A stretch of 64,000 bases of DNA. Origin: JAURVT01 sp049059935 (GTDB taxonomy: Bacteria; Actinomycetota; Actinomycetes; Propionibacteriales; Nocardioidaceae). The notes under the pieces are model-generated. The model saw only the letters and a list, made by a program, of their open reading frames with translations, searched no databases and was not told where the DNA came from. This document shows positions 1-8,559 of the stretch, piece after piece. The DNA is taken from contig NZ_JBMGQR010000006.1 of assembly GCF_049059935.1 (NCBI RefSeq), positions 41,635-105,634 of the forward strand, in the 5' to 3' direction. How positions within the stretch are numbered: position 1 is the stretch's first letter; each line of letters opens with the position of its first letter. A program made the position numbers and the translations under genes.

Positions 1-347
1 CCGTGGCCGACCCGGTGCGACGCGAGCTGCTCGGGCTGCTCGCCGCCGGCGACCTGGCCGCGGGCGAGCTGGCCGGACGGTTCGACGTGAGCCGGCCGGC
101 GGTCAGCCGTCACCTGCGGGTGCTCCGCGAGGCCGGGCTGGTCACCGACCAGGCCGACGGTCGGCGCCGCGTCTACCGCCTCGAGCGACGCGCGCTCGGC
201 GAGGTGACGGCATGGATCGACTCGCTCGCCCCGCTCGCCGACCGCTGGGACGCCCGCCTCGACGCCCTCGACACCGAGGTGCGCCGCACCGTCCGCGACC
301 GTCGCCGCGAGGGCGCCGGGTCCGACCACCACGAGGAGACCGCATGA
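1..347 (+). CDS. ArsR-family winged-helix regulator (5' end outside window)
   Basis: Small DNA-binding repressor of the ArsR type. The reading frame is already open at base 1, and the first residues (ADPVRRELLGLL) are the second conserved segment of the family, which usually follows about 8-10 N-terminal residues. The true start is therefore probably just outside the window, and the GTG at 3 is only a provisional start. The recognition helix lies in RFDVSRPAVSRHLRVLREAG, followed by a wing (ADGRRRVYRLE). No CxC metal-binding motif is visible, so metal sensing is unlikely. The stop overlaps the next gene's start as ATGA. ArsR/AHSA1 pairs of this kind are common in actinobacteria; the repressor probably controls its own operon. 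Confidence 0.88.
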   Translation, partial: VADPVRRELLGLLAAGDLAAGELAGRFDVSRPAVSRHLRVLREAGLVTDQADGRRRVYRLERRALGEVTAWIDSLAPLADRWDARLDALDTEVRRTVRDRRREGAGSDHHEETA

Positions 348-859
348 CCGCCGCGAGCAGCACCCGCACCACGCCGACCGGGCACCTGGAGGCGACGTCC
401 GACGGCGCCGACCTCGTGCTCGTCCGCACCTTCCGCGCCCCGATCGAGGACGTCTGGGCCAGCATCACCGAGTCCGACCGGCTCGGGCGCTGGTACGGCA
501 CCTGGGAGGGCGACGGGCGCGAGGGCGCCACGGTGGCGTTCACCTGGACGGCCGAGGAGGGTCAGCCGGTGGTGGACGCCACGATCGTGCGGTGCGAGGC
601 CCCGCACGCGCTGCGCGTGCAGATGGCCTCGGAGGAGGGCATCTGGGACCTCGAGGCCACGCTGGCCGCCCGCGACGGTCTCACCGAGCTGAGGTTCGTG
701 CACCACCGCGCCGACCTCGTGGGCGTCCACGACGTCGGGCCCGGGTGGGAGTTCTACCTCGACCGCCTCGAGGCGGCGCGGGCCGACGCGCCCCCGCCCG
801 ACTTCGACCCGATCCACGCCGCCCTGGGACCGGTCTACGCGGGGATGTCCGCCACCTGA
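344..859 (+). CDS. SRPBCC/AHSA1-like lipid- or ligand-binding protein
   Basis: A 171-residue protein of the START/Bet v1-like superfamily (AHSA1 branch). The N-terminal half has the family pattern FRAPIEDVWASITESDRLGRWYG. The C-terminal helix contains GPGWEFYLDRLEAA, matching the usual G-W-x-x-x-L-x-x-L ending. The ATG at 344 overlaps the ArsR stop (ATGA), so the pair is translationally coupled. This start fits the domain better than more upstream starts. The ligand is unknown; these proteins bind hydrophobic small molecules or assist chaperones. The family call is firm and the specific role is not. Confidence 0.87.
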   Translation: MTAASSTRTTPTGHLEATSDGADLVLVRTFRAPIEDVWASITESDRLGRWYGTWEGDGREGATVAFTWTAEEGQPVVDATIVRCEAPHALRVQMASEEGIWDLEATLAARDGLTELRFVHHRADLVGVHDVGPGWEFYLDRLEAARADAPPPDFDPIHAALGPVYAGMSAT

Positions 860-911
860 CGGAGCGCCCCAGGTGGGAACAACGGGCGCGGCGTGTCGCG
901 TTGTGCCCGTC

Positions 912-1757
912 ATGACCGACACCGCGACGACCTTCGACCTCCCCGACCTCGGCACCGTCAAGCGCCTCGGCTTCGGCGCCATGCGCATCACCGGCCCGGG
1001 CATCTGGGGCGAGCCGGCCGACCGCGAGACCGCGCGCGCCGTCGTGCGACGCGCCGTCGAGCTGGGCGTCGACTTCATCGACACCGCCGACTCGTACGGC
1101 CCGACCGTCAGCGAGGAGATCATCGCCGAGGCGATCCACCCGTACGGCGACGTCAAGATCGCCACGAAGGCCGGCCTGACGCGCACCGGCCCGGAGCAGT
1201 GGATCCCCGTCGGCCGCCCCGAGTACCTGCGGCAGCAGGCCGAGCTGAGCCTGCGCCGTCTGAAGGTCGACCGCATCGACCTGTTCCAGCTGCACCGCAT
1301 CGACCCCAAGGTCGACCGCGACGAGCAGTTCGGCGTCCTGCGCGAGCTGCAGGACGAGGGCAAGGTCAGGGCCCTCGGTCTCTCCGAGGTCTCCGTGGAG
1401 GAGATCCAGGCCGCGCAGCAGCACTTCACCGTCGCGAGCGTGCAGAACCGCTACAACCTCACCGACCGCAAGGCCGCGGACGTCCTGGACTTCTGCACCG
1501 CCAACGGCATCGGCTTCATCCCCTGGGCGCCGGTCTCGGCCGGCGAGCTGGCCCGTCCGGGCGGCGCCGTCGACGAGGCCGCGAAGAGCACCGGTGCCTC
1601 GCACTCGCAGGTGGCGCTCGCGTGGCTGCTGCAGAAGTCGCCCGTCGTCCTGCCGATCCCCGGCACCGGCTCGGTCGAGCACCTCGAGGACAACCTCGGC
1701 GCGGTTGGCGTCACCCTCGACGCCGACACCGTCGCCGCCCTCGACGCCGCCGCCTGA
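912..1757 (+). CDS. Aldo/keto reductase
   Basis: A 281-residue NADPH-dependent oxidoreductase with the AKR TIM-barrel fold. The catalytic tetrad is visible: Asp57 and Tyr62 in FIDTADSYG, Lys86 in KIATKAGL, and His in DLFQLHRIDP. The C-terminal cofactor loop (VLPIPGTGSVEHLEDN) fits the AKR nucleotide-binding region. The ATG at 912 was chosen because it begins the conserved part of the protein; no clear Shine-Dalgarno sequence precedes it. The substrate cannot be told from sequence. The gene stands alone and ends in a bidirectional terminator shared with dnaE2. Confidence 0.92.
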   Translation: MTDTATTFDLPDLGTVKRLGFGAMRITGPGIWGEPADRETARAVVRRAVELGVDFIDTADSYGPTVSEEIIAEAIHPYGDVKIATKAGLTRTGPEQWIPVGRPEYLRQQAELSLRRLKVDRIDLFQLHRIDPKVDRDEQFGVLRELQDEGKVRALGLSEVSVEEIQAAQQHFTVASVQNRYNLTDRKAADVLDFCTANGIGFIPWAPVSAGELARPGGAVDEAAKSTGASHSQVALAWLLQKSPVVLPIPGTGSVEHLEDNLGAVGVTLDADTVAALDAAA

Positions 1758-1764
1758 CGGTCCG

Positions 1765-1814
1765 GAGCTGTCGGTGCCTCACAGGGTCATGACCCCCTGA
1801 GGCACCGACAGCTC
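1765..1814. terminator. Bidirectional hairpin between the aldo/keto reductase gene and dnaE2
   Basis: Two perfect 17-nt arms (1765-1781 and 1798-1814) enclose a second palindrome, gggtcatgaccc (1784-1795). It lies between two convergent stop codons. The left arm and loop are nearly identical to the hairpin at 12191-12238, so this belongs to a dispersed family as well as probably ending transcription both ways. Confidence 0.75.
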
Positions 1815-1818
1815 TGCG

Positions 1819-4800
1819 TCAGTGGAAGTCGCGGGACGTCGTGCGTGCGGTGATGGGGAGCGTCTCGACGTGGTCGGCGAGCAGGTTGGTGACGGTGCCG
1901 CGGCGCTCGAGGATGCCGCGGACGACCAGCGCCTTGGAGTCGCGGGCGACGCGCCGGTGGCGGCCCCACAGACCCACCGAGCAGACGACGTTGAGCATGC
2001 CGGTCTCGTCCTCAAGGTTGAGGAACGTGACGCCGGCCGCCGTGGCCGGGCGCTGACGGTGGGTGACGACGCCGCCCACGCGCACACGTGTGCCCGACTC
2101 CACCTCCTGCATCGCGCCCACGGTGAGCACCCCGCGCGCGTCCAGCGCCGTGCGGACGTGCTCCATCGGGTGGCTCTGCGGCGAGACGGTGGTGGCCCAC
2201 AGGTCGGCCATCGTCTCCTCGGCCGGTGACATCTCGGGCAGCAGCGGCGGTTGGACGTAGACCGCCGTGCCCGGCAGGTGCTCGGGCCGCTCCTGCCCCG
2301 CCTGGCCGGCCGCCCACAGCGCCTCGCGGCGTCCGAGCCCGAAGCACGCGAACGCCCCGGCCGTGGCCAGCGCCTCCACCTGCGGGGTGGTGAGGCGGAT
2401 GCGCCGGGTGAGGTCGGCGAGGGACGCGAACGCCCCGTGCGCGTCCCGCTCGGCGACGATCCGCTCGGCCAGCTCGACGCTGATCGAGGTGATGTCGGCC
2501 AGACCCTGCCGCACGGCGTAGGCGGCGTCGCGGCGGTGGTCGTCGGTGCTGAACGGGCCGTCGGGGTCGAACCTCGTCGGGACGGGTGGCTGCTCGGCAC
2601 GCACGCAGGCGGGGTCGCCGCCGACGGTGGAGGCGTCCGTCAGGGGCTCGAGGTCGGCCTGCACCTGCGAGCGGGCGAGGTCGGGGCGCAGCACCTCGAC
2701 GCCGTGCCGGCGCGCGTCGGCGGTGAGGGTCTGCGGGGAGTAGAAGCCCATCGGCTGCGAGGCGAGCAGCGCGGCCAGGAACGCCCCCGGGTAGTGCAGC
2801 TTGAGCCACGAGCTGGCGTAGACGAGCAGCCCGAAGCTGAGCGAGTGGCTCTCGGCGAACCCGAAGTTCGCGAACGCCTCGATCTTGGCGTAGATGTCGT
2901 CGGCGAGGTCGCCGGTGATGCCGTGCGACTCCATGCCGGCGTAGAGGGTGGCGCGCAGCCGGGCGATCTTCTCGACGCCGCGCTTGGAGCCCATGGCCCG
3001 GCGGAGCAGGTCGGCGTCGTCGCCGGAGCAGCCGCCGACGGCCATGGCGATCTGCATCAGCTGCTCCTGGAACAGCGGGACGCCGAGCGTGCGCTCCAGC
3101 ACCGGCTCGAGCGCCGGGTGCAGGTAGGAGATGGGCTCCTCGCCCAGCTTGCGGCGGATGTAGGGGTGGACCGCGCCGCCCTGGATCGGGCCGGGACGGA
3201 TCAGCGCGATCTCGATGACGAGGTCGTAGAACCGGCGGGGATGCAGCCGCGGCAGTGTGCCCATCTGGGCGCGGCTCTCGACCTGGAACACCCCGACCGA
3301 GTCGGCGCGGCAGAGCATGTCGTAGACGCCGGCCTCCTCCTTGGGCAGGTCCTGCAGCGTCCACCGCTCCCCCAGGTGCTCGGCGACCATGTCGAGCGTG
3401 CGCTGCATCGCGCCGAGCATGCCCAGGCCGAGCAGGTCGAACTTGACCAGGCCCATCCAGGCGCAGTCGTCCTTGTCCCACTGCAGGACGGTGCGGTTCT
3501 CCATCCGGGCGTGCTCGACGGGCACGACGGTGCCGACCGGACGGTCGGTGAGCACCATGCCGCCGGAGTGGATGCCGAGGTGGCGCGGTGCCCCCGACAG
3601 CTCCTCGGCGAGCGCGACGACCGGCGCGGGGATGTCGTGGTCGAGCGAGTCGGCCAGGCTCCCCCACGCGTCGACCTGCTTGGACCACGCGTCCTGCTGG
3701 CCGGTGCTGTGGCCGAGCGCCTTGGCCATGTCGCGCACGGCCGACTTGGGCCGGTAGGTGATGACGTTGGCGACCTGCGCGGCGTTGCGACGCCCGTAGG
3801 TGCGGTAGACCCACTGGATGACCTCCTCGCGGCGCCCGGCGTCGAAGTCGACGTCGATGTCGGGCTCCTCGTCGCGGGTGGCGGCCAGGAACCGCTCGAA
3901 GGGGAGGTCGAAGAAGATCGAGTCGATCGCGGTGATGCCCAGGGCGTAGCAGACCGCGGAGTTCGCGGCCGAGCCCCGCCCCTGGTAGGCGATGCCCTCG
4001 TCGCGGGCGAACTTCGCGATGTCGTGGACGATGAGGAAGTACCCCGGGAAGTCCTTCTCCTCGATCACGGCGAGCTCGCGCTCGAGCCGCTCGAGCGCGT
4101 CGGGGCGGTCGTCGTAGTAGCGGGTGGCGCCCTCGGCGACGAGCGCCCGCAGGTGCTCCATCGGGGTCAGGCCGTCGGGGACGTTCTGGGGCAGGCGCGG
4201 ACGCGCGGTCTGCAGGTCGAACGCGAGCTCACGGGCCAGCTCGACCGAGCGCGCGACGGCGCCGGGCCACCGGGCGAACCGGGCCGCCATCTCCTCGCCC
4301 GACCTCAGGTACGACGGCCCGCCGCCGGGCAGCCAGCCGTCCATCGCGTCGAGGCTGCGCCGGGCGCGGACGGCGGCGACGGCCGCGGCCAGGCGCGCGT
4401 CGGACGGACGGGCGGCGTGGACGTTGCCGGTGGCCACGACGGGCAGCCGGCGCTCGGCGGCCAGCGCGGCGAGGGCGTCGTCGTGGGTGCTGTCGAGGGC
4501 GCCGCCGTGGTGGTGCAGCTCGACGGTGACGTGGTCGCGGCCGAACAGGTCGACCAGGCGGTCGAGCTCGCGTCCGGCGGCGTCGTACCCGGCACCGACG
4601 AGCGCCTGGCGCACCGCGCCCTTGCGGCAGCCGGTGAGGACGTGCCAGTGGCCGTCGCCGGCGGCCGCGCCGAGCGCCTCGAGGTCGTAGCGCGGACGGC
4701 CCTTCTCGGCACCGGCCAGCTGCGCGTCGGTGATGGCGCCGGCGAGGCGGTGGTAGCCCTCCTCGCGTCGGGCCAGGACGAGCAGGTGGCTGCCCTCGGG

Positions 4801-5190
4801 ATCGGCGACGCCGTTCTGCGGGGCGGTGAGGTCGAGGGACAGCTCGGCGCCGATCACCGTGGGCATCTGGTGCTCGGCGGCCGCCTCGGCCATGCGCACC
4901 ACGCCGTACAGGCCGTCGTGGTCGGTGATCGCCAGGCCCTCCAGACCCAGCCGGGTGGCCTCCTCCACCAGCGCGGACGGCTCGCTGGCGCCGTCGAGGA
5001 AGCTGAACGAGGAGTGGCAGTGCAGCTCGGCGTACGGCACCGTGCCGGCCGGACGCCGTGGCGGCTCGGGCGCCTCGTAGGCCTCGCGCTTGCGCGACCA
5101 CGCCGGCCCGTCGCCGCCGTCGGGCTTCTGGGTGCCCGACAGGATCGACTCCAGCCGCTTCCACGACATGTCCGGGTTGTTGAACCCCAT
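1819..5190 (-). CDS. dnaE2: Error-prone DNA polymerase III alpha subunit DnaE2
   Basis: A 1123-residue C-family polymerase that performs damage-induced translesion synthesis with ImuA and ImuB. The PHP domain begins at about residue 53 (YAELHCHSSFSFLDG). The palm contains the catalytic acids in PDIDVDFD at about 443-450. Finger-region motifs such as LFQEQLMQIA and the C-terminal OB fold follow. The ATG at 5190 is chosen because it starts the conserved MGFNNP sequence and has a strong GGAGAGGAGAGG ribosome binding site; a longer frame upstream is antisense read-through of imuB. The gene is third in the imuA-imuB-dnaE2 order, 76 bp after imuB, with a hairpin in the gap. Confidence 0.96.
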   Translation of the reverse strand: MGFNNPDMSWKRLESILSGTQKPDGGDGPAWSRKREAYEAPEPPRRPAGTVPYAELHCHSSFSFLDGASEPSALVEEATRLGLEGLAITDHDGLYGVVRMAEAAAEHQMPTVIGAELSLDLTAPQNGVADPEGSHLLVLARREEGYHRLAGAITDAQLAGAEKGRPRYDLEALGAAAGDGHWHVLTGCRKGAVRQALVGAGYDAAGRELDRLVDLFGRDHVTVELHHHGGALDSTHDDALAALAAERRLPVVATGNVHAARPSDARLAAAVAAVRARRSLDAMDGWLPGGGPSYLRSGEEMAARFARWPGAVARSVELARELAFDLQTARPRLPQNVPDGLTPMEHLRALVAEGATRYYDDRPDALERLERELAVIEEKDFPGYFLIVHDIAKFARDEGIAYQGRGSAANSAVCYALGITAIDSIFFDLPFERFLAATRDEEPDIDVDFDAGRREEVIQWVYRTYGRRNAAQVANVITYRPKSAVRDMAKALGHSTGQQDAWSKQVDAWGSLADSLDHDIPAPVVALAEELSGAPRHLGIHSGGMVLTDRPVGTVVPVEHARMENRTVLQWDKDDCAWMGLVKFDLLGLGMLGAMQRTLDMVAEHLGERWTLQDLPKEEAGVYDMLCRADSVGVFQVESRAQMGTLPRLHPRRFYDLVIEIALIRPGPIQGGAVHPYIRRKLGEEPISYLHPALEPVLERTLGVPLFQEQLMQIAMAVGGCSGDDADLLRRAMGSKRGVEKIARLRATLYAGMESHGITGDLADDIYAKIEAFANFGFAESHSLSFGLLVYASSWLKLHYPGAFLAALLASQPMGFYSPQTLTADARRHGVEVLRPDLARSQVQADLEPLTDASTVGGDPACVRAEQPPVPTRFDPDGPFSTDDHRRDAAYAVRQGLADITSISVELAERIVAERDAHGAFASLADLTRRIRLTTPQVEALATAGAFACFGLGRREALWAAGQAGQERPEHLPGTAVYVQPPLLPEMSPAEETMADLWATTVSPQSHPMEHVRTALDARGVLTVGAMQEVESGTRVRVGGVVTHRQRPATAAGVTFLNLEDETGMLNVVCSVGLWGRHRRVARDSKALVVRGILERRGTVTNLLADHVETLPITARTTSRDFH

Positions 5191-5213
5191 CTGCCCTCTC
5201 CTCTCCAAGATCT

Positions 5214-5260
5214 GGCGACTTCCGGCCCGTTCTGCGACTCCGGACGGGCCGGAAGTCGCC
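5214..5260 (-). terminator. 17-bp hairpin between imuB and dnaE2
   Basis: Perfect 17-nt arms (5214-5230 and 5244-5260) around a 13-nt loop, only 6 nt downstream of the imuB stop and 23 nt before the dnaE2 start. There is no T-run; the dnaE2 ribosome binding site follows directly. It may be an attenuating terminator, an RNA-stability element or an extragenic repeat. Confidence 0.55.
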
Positions 5261-5266
5261 ACGTCT

Positions 5267-6829
5267 CTAGTCGTAGATGGCCTCCACGAACCACTGGCCC
5301 TCTTCGACGATGAGGAGCCAGGCCGAGCCGTCGACGCCGACGACCTGGAGGCGGGCGTAGCGGCGGGCGTGGTCGGGGTCCCACCAGCGCTCGTCGACGG
5401 GCCAGGGTCCGGCCCAGGCCTGGACGGGCTGCAGGTCGCGTCCGCCGTGGGCGCAGAACCGGGCGGGGTCGCCGCTGAGCGCACCGCGGCCGGTGACGGT
5501 GACGGGCTGGCCGCCGGCGGTGAGCACCACGGCCGGACGGCGCTGCGTGAGCACCGTGGCGGGGGCGGGTGCGGGCAGGCTGCCGGGCCACGGCATGTCG
5601 GCCGACCGCTCGGGGACGACGGCGGCGCGCGCGTCGTCACCCCACGGCACCAGGGTCTGGCGCTCGGCCGGGCTGCGACCGCCGGTGAGCACCACCGACG
5701 CGACGCCCTCGTGGCCGACCATGCCCTGCACCTTGGACAGCGCGCGGGTGACGCGGGCGTCGGGCGGGCCGCCCCACAGGCCGTCGGCGTGGTGGGCGAG
5801 GGTGTCGACCTCGTCGGGGACGAGACGCACCTCGCTGACCGGCGACGACACCGCGCCGTCGACGCCGTCGTAGCCGGGGCGCACCTGGAGCTGCCAGCGG
5901 ACGCGGTCGACGAGGTCGGCGGTGTCGAACCAGCGCGGGTGCAGCCAGGTGCGCTCGGTCTCGCGGCCGTCGTCGGTGGTGACCTCGATGCGCACCGCGG
6001 TGCAGACGAGGTTGCGGTCGGCCAGGGCGCCGACGAGCTGCTCGGCGGTCCGGCGGACGCTGAACGCCACCTGCTCGGCGCGGTCGAGCGGCGGCTCGAG
6101 CACGAGTCGACGGACGAGGTCGGGCGGCGGCCTGCGGGCCGAGACGGCGCGCTCGTCGCGTCCGCCGGCGAGCCGGTGGGCCCAGGCGCCGTCGTCGCCG
6201 AAGCGGGTGAGGACGTCGCGGACGGGCAGCCCGGCGAGCGCGCCGAGGGTGCGCAGGCCGAGCCGGTGGAGCAGGCTCACGAGGTCGGGGTGGTCGAGCA
6301 CGGCCACGGGGAGGTCGGCCAGGAACTCCGCCGACCCGCCCGCGGGGACGACCAGGCTGTCCTGCGGCAGCGCACGTCGGGCCGCCTGCTCGGCGGCGAA
6401 GGGACCGTCGGCGACGCCGAAGCGGCAGTCCTCGACGCCGAGGTGCACCAGCCGCTCGGCGAGCACCGCCGCGGCGTTGACCTCGCCCCCGTGGAAGCGG
6501 CTGACGCCCTGCGCGCGGACGGCGCAGGTGCCCGGGCGCAGCGACTGGACGCCGGGCGCGAGGTCCTCGACGGCCTCGAGCACCGGCTCGAACGCGCGGG
6601 CGTCGAGCGTGGGGTCGTAGTCGCGGACGACGAGGTCGGGGCAGCGCGACTGCGCGTCGCGGAGCCGCTGGTCGCGGCGGACGCCCTCGACCCGGGCGGA
6701 CGCCGAGCACGCCAGCACCCGCCCGGCCCGCATCAGCGCGACGGGGGCGCGCAGCGGCAGCCCCTCGAGCCAGGTGACGGCGCGCACCGGCCAGTCGGGG
6801 CACCACACCACCATGGTGCGGGTGGCCAT
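5267..6829 (-). CDS. imuB: ImuB, catalytically inactive Y-family polymerase homologue
   Basis: A 520-residue adaptor of the mutasome that in the known system links DnaE2 to the beta clamp. The N-terminus (MVVWCPDWPVRAV) corresponds to the Y-family palm but lacks the catalytic acid pattern of active polymerases. Where active enzymes carry S-[DE]-E the protein reads VQSLRPGTC. Helix-hairpin-helix and little-finger regions follow (LGLRTLGALAGLPVRDVLTRFG at about residue 180). The ATG at 6829 overlaps the imuA stop by one base (TGATG), so translation is coupled. It shares the SOS promoter in front of imuA. Confidence 0.95.
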   Translation of the reverse strand: MATRTMVVWCPDWPVRAVTWLEGLPLRAPVALMRAGRVLACSASARVEGVRRDQRLRDAQSRCPDLVVRDYDPTLDARAFEPVLEAVEDLAPGVQSLRPGTCAVRAQGVSRFHGGEVNAAAVLAERLVHLGVEDCRFGVADGPFAAEQAARRALPQDSLVVPAGGSAEFLADLPVAVLDHPDLVSLLHRLGLRTLGALAGLPVRDVLTRFGDDGAWAHRLAGGRDERAVSARRPPPDLVRRLVLEPPLDRAEQVAFSVRRTAEQLVGALADRNLVCTAVRIEVTTDDGRETERTWLHPRWFDTADLVDRVRWQLQVRPGYDGVDGAVSSPVSEVRLVPDEVDTLAHHADGLWGGPPDARVTRALSKVQGMVGHEGVASVVLTGGRSPAERQTLVPWGDDARAAVVPERSADMPWPGSLPAPAPATVLTQRRPAVVLTAGGQPVTVTGRGALSGDPARFCAHGGRDLQPVQAWAGPWPVDERWWDPDHARRYARLQVVGVDGSAWLLIVEEGQWFVEAIYD

Positions 6830-7548
6830 CAGCTGGCCATCTCGCGGACGGGCGACAGCGGGGACGCGGACTCGCCGGGCCCGTCGGCGCGGGCCGCGTG
6901 CGGCGAGACGAGCGAGACCTGCTGGTCGGGGCCGGGCAGCCAGAGGTCGAGCTGACGGGGGCGTCCCGAGCGCGGCGTGGCCCGGACGGTGGCGCGACGG
7001 GCGGCGAGGCGTCCGTGCCCCACCCCCAGACCCACCCAGGCGCCACCGACCACCTCGAGCCGGACGTCGGGACGCGGCCAGTCGCCGAGGACGACGAGCG
7101 CCGCGCCCCGCTGGCGCAGCCGGGCCGCGAGCCGGGCCGCCTCGCCCTCGCGGACGCGCGACGGCGGCCGCAGGACGACGACCCCGAGCACGTCGACCAG
7201 CGCCTGGGTGGCCGGCAGCCACGAGTCGCCGGGGTCGGGCAGGACGACGGTGCGCGCGAGGTCGACCCCCAGCGCGGCCGCGGCCTCGGCCCCGAACGTG
7301 GGCACCCCCACCACCGCGCACCACGCCCCGGCCTGCGACGCGCCGGCCGCCAGCGCCGCCGCGAGCGTGCTGGACCCGCTGACGGTGTAGGTGCCGCCGG
7401 CGTGCAGCGTGCCGCCGGGCAGCAGCCCCGACAGCGCGGGCAGGGTGTCGACCGGGGTGCTGGCCGGACGCGTGCCCTGCACCTGGCGGACGCGCTCCTG
7501 CAGGCTGCGCACCCGCTCCAGGGTGGCGACGTCGGCCGGTGGGGTCAT
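6829..7548 (-). CDS. imuA: ImuA-type RecA-like mutasome protein
   Basis: A 239-residue RecA-fold protein (actinobacterial ImuA'), first gene of the SOS mutagenesis operon. The segment where RecA has its P-loop reads YTVSGSSTLAAALAAG, without the GKT/GKS lysine, so ATP binding is probably lost; this agrees with its known role as an accessory factor. The ATG at 7548 starts the conserved N-terminus (MTPPADVATLERVRSLQERV). The start has no Shine-Dalgarno sequence but sits 6 nt after a -10-like hexamer, so the mRNA is probably leaderless. Downstream imuB overlaps it by one base. Confidence 0.9.
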   Translation of the reverse strand: MTPPADVATLERVRSLQERVRQVQGTRPASTPVDTLPALSGLLPGGTLHAGGTYTVSGSSTLAAALAAGASQAGAWCAVVGVPTFGAEAAAALGVDLARTVVLPDPGDSWLPATQALVDVLGVVVLRPPSRVREGEAARLAARLRQRGAALVVLGDWPRPDVRLEVVGGAWVGLGVGHGRLAARRATVRATPRSGRPRQLDLWLPGPDQQVSLVSPHAARADGPGESASPLSPVREMAS

Positions 7549-7583
7549 GGGTCCATGATCGAACACCTGTTCGAACGCGTCAA
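7548..7583 (-). promoter_or_regulatory. SOS promoter with LexA box in the spacer (imuA operon)
   Basis: On the minus strand: -35 TTGACG (7583-7578), 17-bp spacer, -10-like GATCAT (7560-7555), then 6 nt to the ATG at 7548. The actinobacterial LexA consensus TCGAAC-N4-GTTCGA fits perfectly at 7559-7574, filling the spacer and touching the -10. Bound LexA would block RNA polymerase. Confidence 0.9.
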
Positions 7584-7617
7584 CCCGGACCGGCGGGTCG
7601 GTGGACGACACGCCGAT

Positions 7618-7894
7618 CCTCCCCCGCCGGCGGTGCGCGAGCAACCACGCCCACCGGCCGGCGGTGCCCCACCCACCACGTCCCCGGGTTCTGTGGTGGG
7701 TCCGGCACCCCGCGTCGTGGGTGCGGCACCGCCGCCGGGTGCGGGCCCACCCCGTCGTGCTGGCGGTGGGCACGGCCCCAGGATCGGCTGATTCCTGGGG
7801 CCGTACCCACCGCCGGTGCCGCACCCACCCGCAGCCGCACGTGGTGGCTCGTGCACCCGTCGGGCCTACGGCGAGCACCCACCCCCGTCTCCTC
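7618..7894. repeat. GC-rich repeat and palindrome block upstream of the SOS promoter
   Basis: This non-coding stretch between imuA and the nucleotidyltransferase gene is dominated by reiterated gtgggtg/cacccac and ggcacc units. A long stem runs from 7762-7783 to 7793-7814 (about 22 bp, one mismatch, 9-nt loop). The unit at 7717-7739 recurs with one change at 8622-8644, and again shortened at 8653-8672, on the other side of the neighbouring gene. I see no convincing gene here. Confidence 0.6.
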
Positions 7895-8521
7895 TCACCC
7901 GCCACCCGCGACGTCAGGAAGCCACCGGTGGCCGGGGTGGAGGTGGGCGAGGGTGTCGGCGAGCCAGGTGCGCGCGAGGTCGTCGAGGAGCGGCAGGGCG
8001 GCGGCGAGGTCGGCGTCGTCCTGGGGGCGGGCGTGGGCCGCCTTGTGCGCGAGCACCACCTCGGGGCGCTGGTACCGCAGCCCGTCCGGGCCCACCCAGG
8101 TCACCTCCTCGACGGGACGGGTGACCGAGGCGTCGCGACGGAAGACCCAGTGCCCGTCGGCGTCCTGCTCGGCGAGCAGGTCGAGCAGCCACGGCGCGAG
8201 GGCGTGCTCGCGCACCCACACCTGGGACGACTCGGGGTGCAGGTCGGGGTGGACGTCGTCGAGCGGCCGGAGCGTGCGCGAGCCCACCGACCACAGGTCG
8301 AACCGCGGTGACAGGTGGCCACGCAGCAGCGGCAGGTCGCGACGCCAGACCGCGACGTCGACGTCGTGGTGCTCGCGGCGCACGCCCGTGAACGCCTCGA
8401 TCGCGTGGCCGCCGACCACCCACCACTGCCCCTGGTAGCCGTCGAGCAGCTCGGCGACGCCGGCGATCGACGGCGGGTCCCAAGGGCCGAACAGCCGATC
8501 GAACTCGGCGTCCTCGTCCAT
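7895..8521 (-). CDS. Orphan nucleotidyltransferase-fold protein
   Basis: A 208-residue protein with the nucleotidyltransferase superfamily signature: WWVVGGHAIEAFTG followed by HHDVDVAVWRRD, i.e. the GG motif and the DxD metal-binding acids. The C-terminal part (RPEVVLAHKAAHARPQDDADL) matches the helical tail of aminoglycoside-nucleotidyltransferase-like proteins. The ATG at 8521 starts the conserved region. No partner gene (HEPN toxin or resistance gene) lies next to it. Function is unknown: transfer of a nucleotide to a small molecule or protein is possible. It is flanked on both sides by the same GC-rich repeat family. Confidence 0.8.
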   Translation of the reverse strand: MDEDAEFDRLFGPWDPPSIAGVAELLDGYQGQWWVVGGHAIEAFTGVRREHHDVDVAVWRRDLPLLRGHLSPRFDLWSVGSRTLRPLDDVHPDLHPESSQVWVREHALAPWLLDLLAEQDADGHWVFRRDASVTRPVEEVTWVGPDGLRYQRPEVVLAHKAAHARPQDDADLAAALPLLDDLARTWLADTLAHLHPGHRWLPDVAGGG

Positions 8522-8559
8522 CCCGGCATCGAAGCACACCCGCGTCGACGCACACCCGC

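Noticed and set aside
879..910. Operator in front of the aldo/keto reductase gene (acaacg/cgttgt and acgggc/gcccgt pairs)
   Set aside because: The short arms are interleaved and imperfect; no more than expected in GC-rich DNA.
2251..5313. Plus-strand open frame of 1020 codons opposite dnaE2
   Set aside because: A GC-codon shadow: composition rich in Arg, Gly, Val, Asp repeats, no domain, and exactly antisense to a conserved polymerase gene.
5191..5640. N-terminal extension of DnaE2 up to 5640
   Set aside because: The extension is antisense to imuB and Pro/Ser-rich; the ATG at 5190 has a strong ribosome binding site and the conserved N-terminus.
7539..8438. Possible plus-strand gene through the repeat block
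   Set aside because: Translation is low complexity (Pro/Arg/Thr), antisense to the nucleotidyltransferase gene, and lacks a credible start.
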